Assembly (NCBI RefSeq): GCF_030697305.1
Contig: NZ_JAUYQL010000087.1
Span: forward strand, 1-39,563
DNA: 39,563 nucleotides
Reading direction: 5' to 3'
From: Phenylobacterium sp.
Lineage (GTDB): Bacteria > Pseudomonadota > Alphaproteobacteria > Caulobacterales > Caulobacteraceae
Part shown: one piece after another, positions 36,174 through 39,563 of the stretch
How positions within the stretch are numbered: position 1 is the first letter of the stretch
How the letters are laid out: each line of letters begins with the position of its first letter
The notes under the pieces: generated by a model
What the model was told of the DNA's origin: nothing
Seen by the model: the letters and a program-made list of their open reading frames with translations, nothing else
Databases searched by the model: none
Made by a program: the position numbers and the translations under genes

Positions 36174-38147
36174 CTAGAACGGCGCGGCCTCGTGTTCCGG
36201 TTGGATCGGGAGTGGGACGTTCTCTTCCGGCGGCGGGGCTGCGCCGTCGCCGGCGATCAGGTCGCCGATGGGATCATTCTCGACGGGGGGCGGCGCGATC
36301 ACGCCGCCGGGGATCGGCTGGGTGCGGAGTTTGGGCAGGGCCGCGGCCATGAAGTCGTGCCACATGCCCGCCGGCGCGCCCCCGCCGGTGACCTTGCGCA
36401 TCGACTTGTTGTCGTCGCGCCCGACCCACACCGCGGTGACGAAGCCGCCGGTATAGCCGACGAACCAGGCGTCGCGATAATCGCTGGTGGTGCCGGTCTT
36501 GCCGGCCAGGTCGAAGCCGGCGACCCGCGCGCGCGTGCCAGTGCCACCGCTCACCACCTGGCGCAGCATCTGGTTCATGTACTGCAGCGCAGGAGAGCCG
36601 ATGACCGGGCGCCGCTCGGGCTTTTCCACGCTGTGATCGTAGAGCACGCGTCCCGCCGTCGTGCGGATGCGCTCGACGCCGTAGCCCTTGGCGAAAAAGC
36701 CGCCGTTGGAGAATGGCGCATAGGCCTGGGCCATCTCCATGGGGCTGACTTCCACCGCGCCCAGCGCCATTGAGGGGTCGAGTTGAATGCGCGAGGTGAT
36801 GCCGAGGCGCCTCGCCGTCGCCGCCACATTGCCGGTGCCGACCTCGTTGGCGAGTCTGGCGGCCACGGTGTTGATCGACTGGGCGAGCGCGGTCTGCAGG
36901 GTGATCGGGCCGAGGTAGCGGCCCGTGTAGTTTTTCGGCTCCCAGTTGCCGATCTTGATCGGCTCGTCGGCGACCGGCGTTTCCGGCGTGCGGCCCTGCT
37001 CCATGGCGGTCAGATAGACGAACGGCTTGAACGACGAACCTGCCTGGCGCCTGGCCATGGTCGCGCGGTCGAACTGGCTTTGGGCGTACGATGCGCCGCC
37101 GACATAGGCGCGAACCCGCCCTTCGCCGTCCAGCGCCACCAGGGCGGCCTGTTCGACGCGCTCGTTCTTGGCGGCGGCGACGCCCTTGCGGATCGCGTCC
37201 TCCGCCGCGGCCTGCAGCGGCAGGTCCAGCGTGGTCTCCACCACCAGGTCCTCGGTGGGCTCGCCCACCAGGGCGCGGACCTGGTCGTCCACCCAGTCGG
37301 TGAAATATTGCGCGCGCTGGTTCGCCAGCACCGGGTTCACCCGCACCGGCGTCTTGAACGCCTCGGCCTTCTCCGCCTCGGTGATCGCGCCCGAACGCAC
37401 CATTTCGCCCAGCACCACGGTTGCGCGCTGTTCGGCCCGCTCGGTCGCCGAGACCGGGCTATAGCGTGACGGCCCCTTCATCATCCCGGCCAGCAACGCC
37501 GCCTCGCCCAAGGTGAGCTGGGAGGCGGGCTTGCCGAAGTAGCGCTGCGACGCGGCCTCGATGCCGTAGGCGCCGGCGCCGAAATAGACCCGGTTGAGAT
37601 AGAGGGAGAGGATCTCCTTCTTGGAGAACTTGGCCTCCAGCCACACCGCCAGGATCAGCTCCTGCGCCTTGCGGCGATAGGTTTGGGCGGGCGTCAGGAA
37701 CAGGTTGCGCGCCAACTGCTGGGTGATCGTCGAACCGCCGCGCAGGGGCCCGCCCTTATGCGTCACATTGTAGATCTGGCTGCGCGCGATGCCCCAGGGA
37801 TTGAAGCCGATGTGCCAGTAGAACCAGCGGTCCTCGATGGCGATGAAGGCCTTGGGGACATAGGACGGCAGCTTGTCGAGATCGACCGGCGGCGCGTACT
37901 GGCTGCCGCGCACCGCGACCATCGCGCCTGAACGATCCAGGTAGGAGATCGAGGGCTGGCGCTTGACGTCATAGAGCTTGGACGTGTCGGGCAGGTCGAC
38001 GGCGAACACCGCGAAGAAGCCGACCGCGAAGATCAGCCCCCAGACGCCCAGCACCATGATCCAGTAGACCAGTGCGCCCAGGGGACCGCGGCCGCGGGGA
38101 GGCGCAGGAGGGGGCCGCCGTCCGCCGGGCGACTGAGCATTCGCCAT
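36174..38147 (-). CDS. PBP1A-family bifunctional transglycosylase/transpeptidase
   Basis: GT51 motifs EDRWFYWHIGFNPWGI, RGGSTITQQLARNLFL; transpeptidase SSFK, SIN, KTGTTSD. Confidence 0.96.
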   Translation of the reverse strand: MANAQSPGGRRPPPAPPRGRGPLGALVYWIMVLGVWGLIFAVGFFAVFAVDLPDTSKLYDVKRQPSISYLDRSGAMVAVRGSQYAPPVDLDKLPSYVPKAFIAIEDRWFYWHIGFNPWGIARSQIYNVTHKGGPLRGGSTITQQLARNLFLTPAQTYRRKAQELILAVWLEAKFSKKEILSLYLNRVYFGAGAYGIEAASQRYFGKPASQLTLGEAALLAGMMKGPSRYSPVSATERAEQRATVVLGEMVRSGAITEAEKAEAFKTPVRVNPVLANQRAQYFTDWVDDQVRALVGEPTEDLVVETTLDLPLQAAAEDAIRKGVAAAKNERVEQAALVALDGEGRVRAYVGGASYAQSQFDRATMARRQAGSSFKPFVYLTAMEQGRTPETPVADEPIKIGNWEPKNYTGRYLGPITLQTALAQSINTVAARLANEVGTGNVAATARRLGITSRIQLDPSMALGAVEVSPMEMAQAYAPFSNGGFFAKGYGVERIRTTAGRVLYDHSVEKPERRPVIGSPALQYMNQMLRQVVSGGTGTRARVAGFDLAGKTGTTSDYRDAWFVGYTGGFVTAVWVGRDDNKSMRKVTGGGAPAGMWHDFMAAALPKLRTQPIPGGVIAPPPVENDPIGDLIAGDGAAPPPEENVPLPIQPEHEAAPF

Positions 38148-38345
38148 CTGTCGTTCTTACCCGTCTTAAACGAATTGGCCGCCCCGCCGCGGCCGGCTTT
38201 AGCCGAAGCGCACCACGCGCGCGACAAGATTGACGAGAGATGAACGGCGGATATGCGGCGGGCGCCTTGAACGAAGGCGGCCCGCCTAGCGCCCTGGCTT
38301 TACGCCGCCGGACACGGTATTGCCTGTCGCGCGGCGGCGGTTCGG

Positions 38346-38374
38346 TTGCGGCGCCGCAGAACGCATGCTATCAG
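38346..38374 (+). promoter_or_regulatory. Candidate promoter for the atp operon
   Basis: TTGCGG, 15 nt, GCTATCAG; weak match to the housekeeping consensus. Confidence 0.25.
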
Positions 38375-38506
38375 GCGCGCGGCTTCGGGCCGGGGGTCAC
38401 ATAGGCCCTACGGGTCGCTGTGCTTTATTCGAGCGCTTTCAAGCCTTTAGACCGCTGCGAAGCTCCTTCGCCGTGGCCAACGATACGCACCGGGCGGGCA
38501 TTTCAA

Positions 38507-39563
<1,057 letters not shown>

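Overview
High-GC alphaproteobacterial chromosome segment. Protein content points to Caulobacterales (Caulobacter/Phenylobacterium-like), chiefly a DivL-type kinase with Tyr in place of the phospho-acceptor His and an MmcB-family protein. The window is densely coding and mostly core genome: rpsA(3' end)-ihfB-mscL-trpFBA-accD-folC on +; trxA and an overlapping run acyltransferase-tsaE-amgK-murU-addB-addA on -; zapE and sdhCDA-creD-sdhB-ferredoxin reductase-ferredoxin on +; divL on -; an unknown protein plus zincin pair, a diiron-type protein and a lipocalin on +; acyltransferase-3 on -; mmcB on +; a RegB/RegA-type redox two-component pair on - with a divergent SCO-family gene; PHB depolymerase and YgjP-like metallopeptidase on +; PBP1A on -; atpH and partial atpA on +. 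I saw no mobile element, CRISPR array, rRNA or tRNA. Nothing is clearly a new defence or mobile system. The best leads are creD inside the sdh operon, the overlapping cell-wall-recycling/AddAB gene run, an AccD that lacks most zinc-ribbon cysteines, the uncharacterised pair divergent from divL, and the diiron protein. Starts were refined by eye, and no database searches or computed statistics were used.
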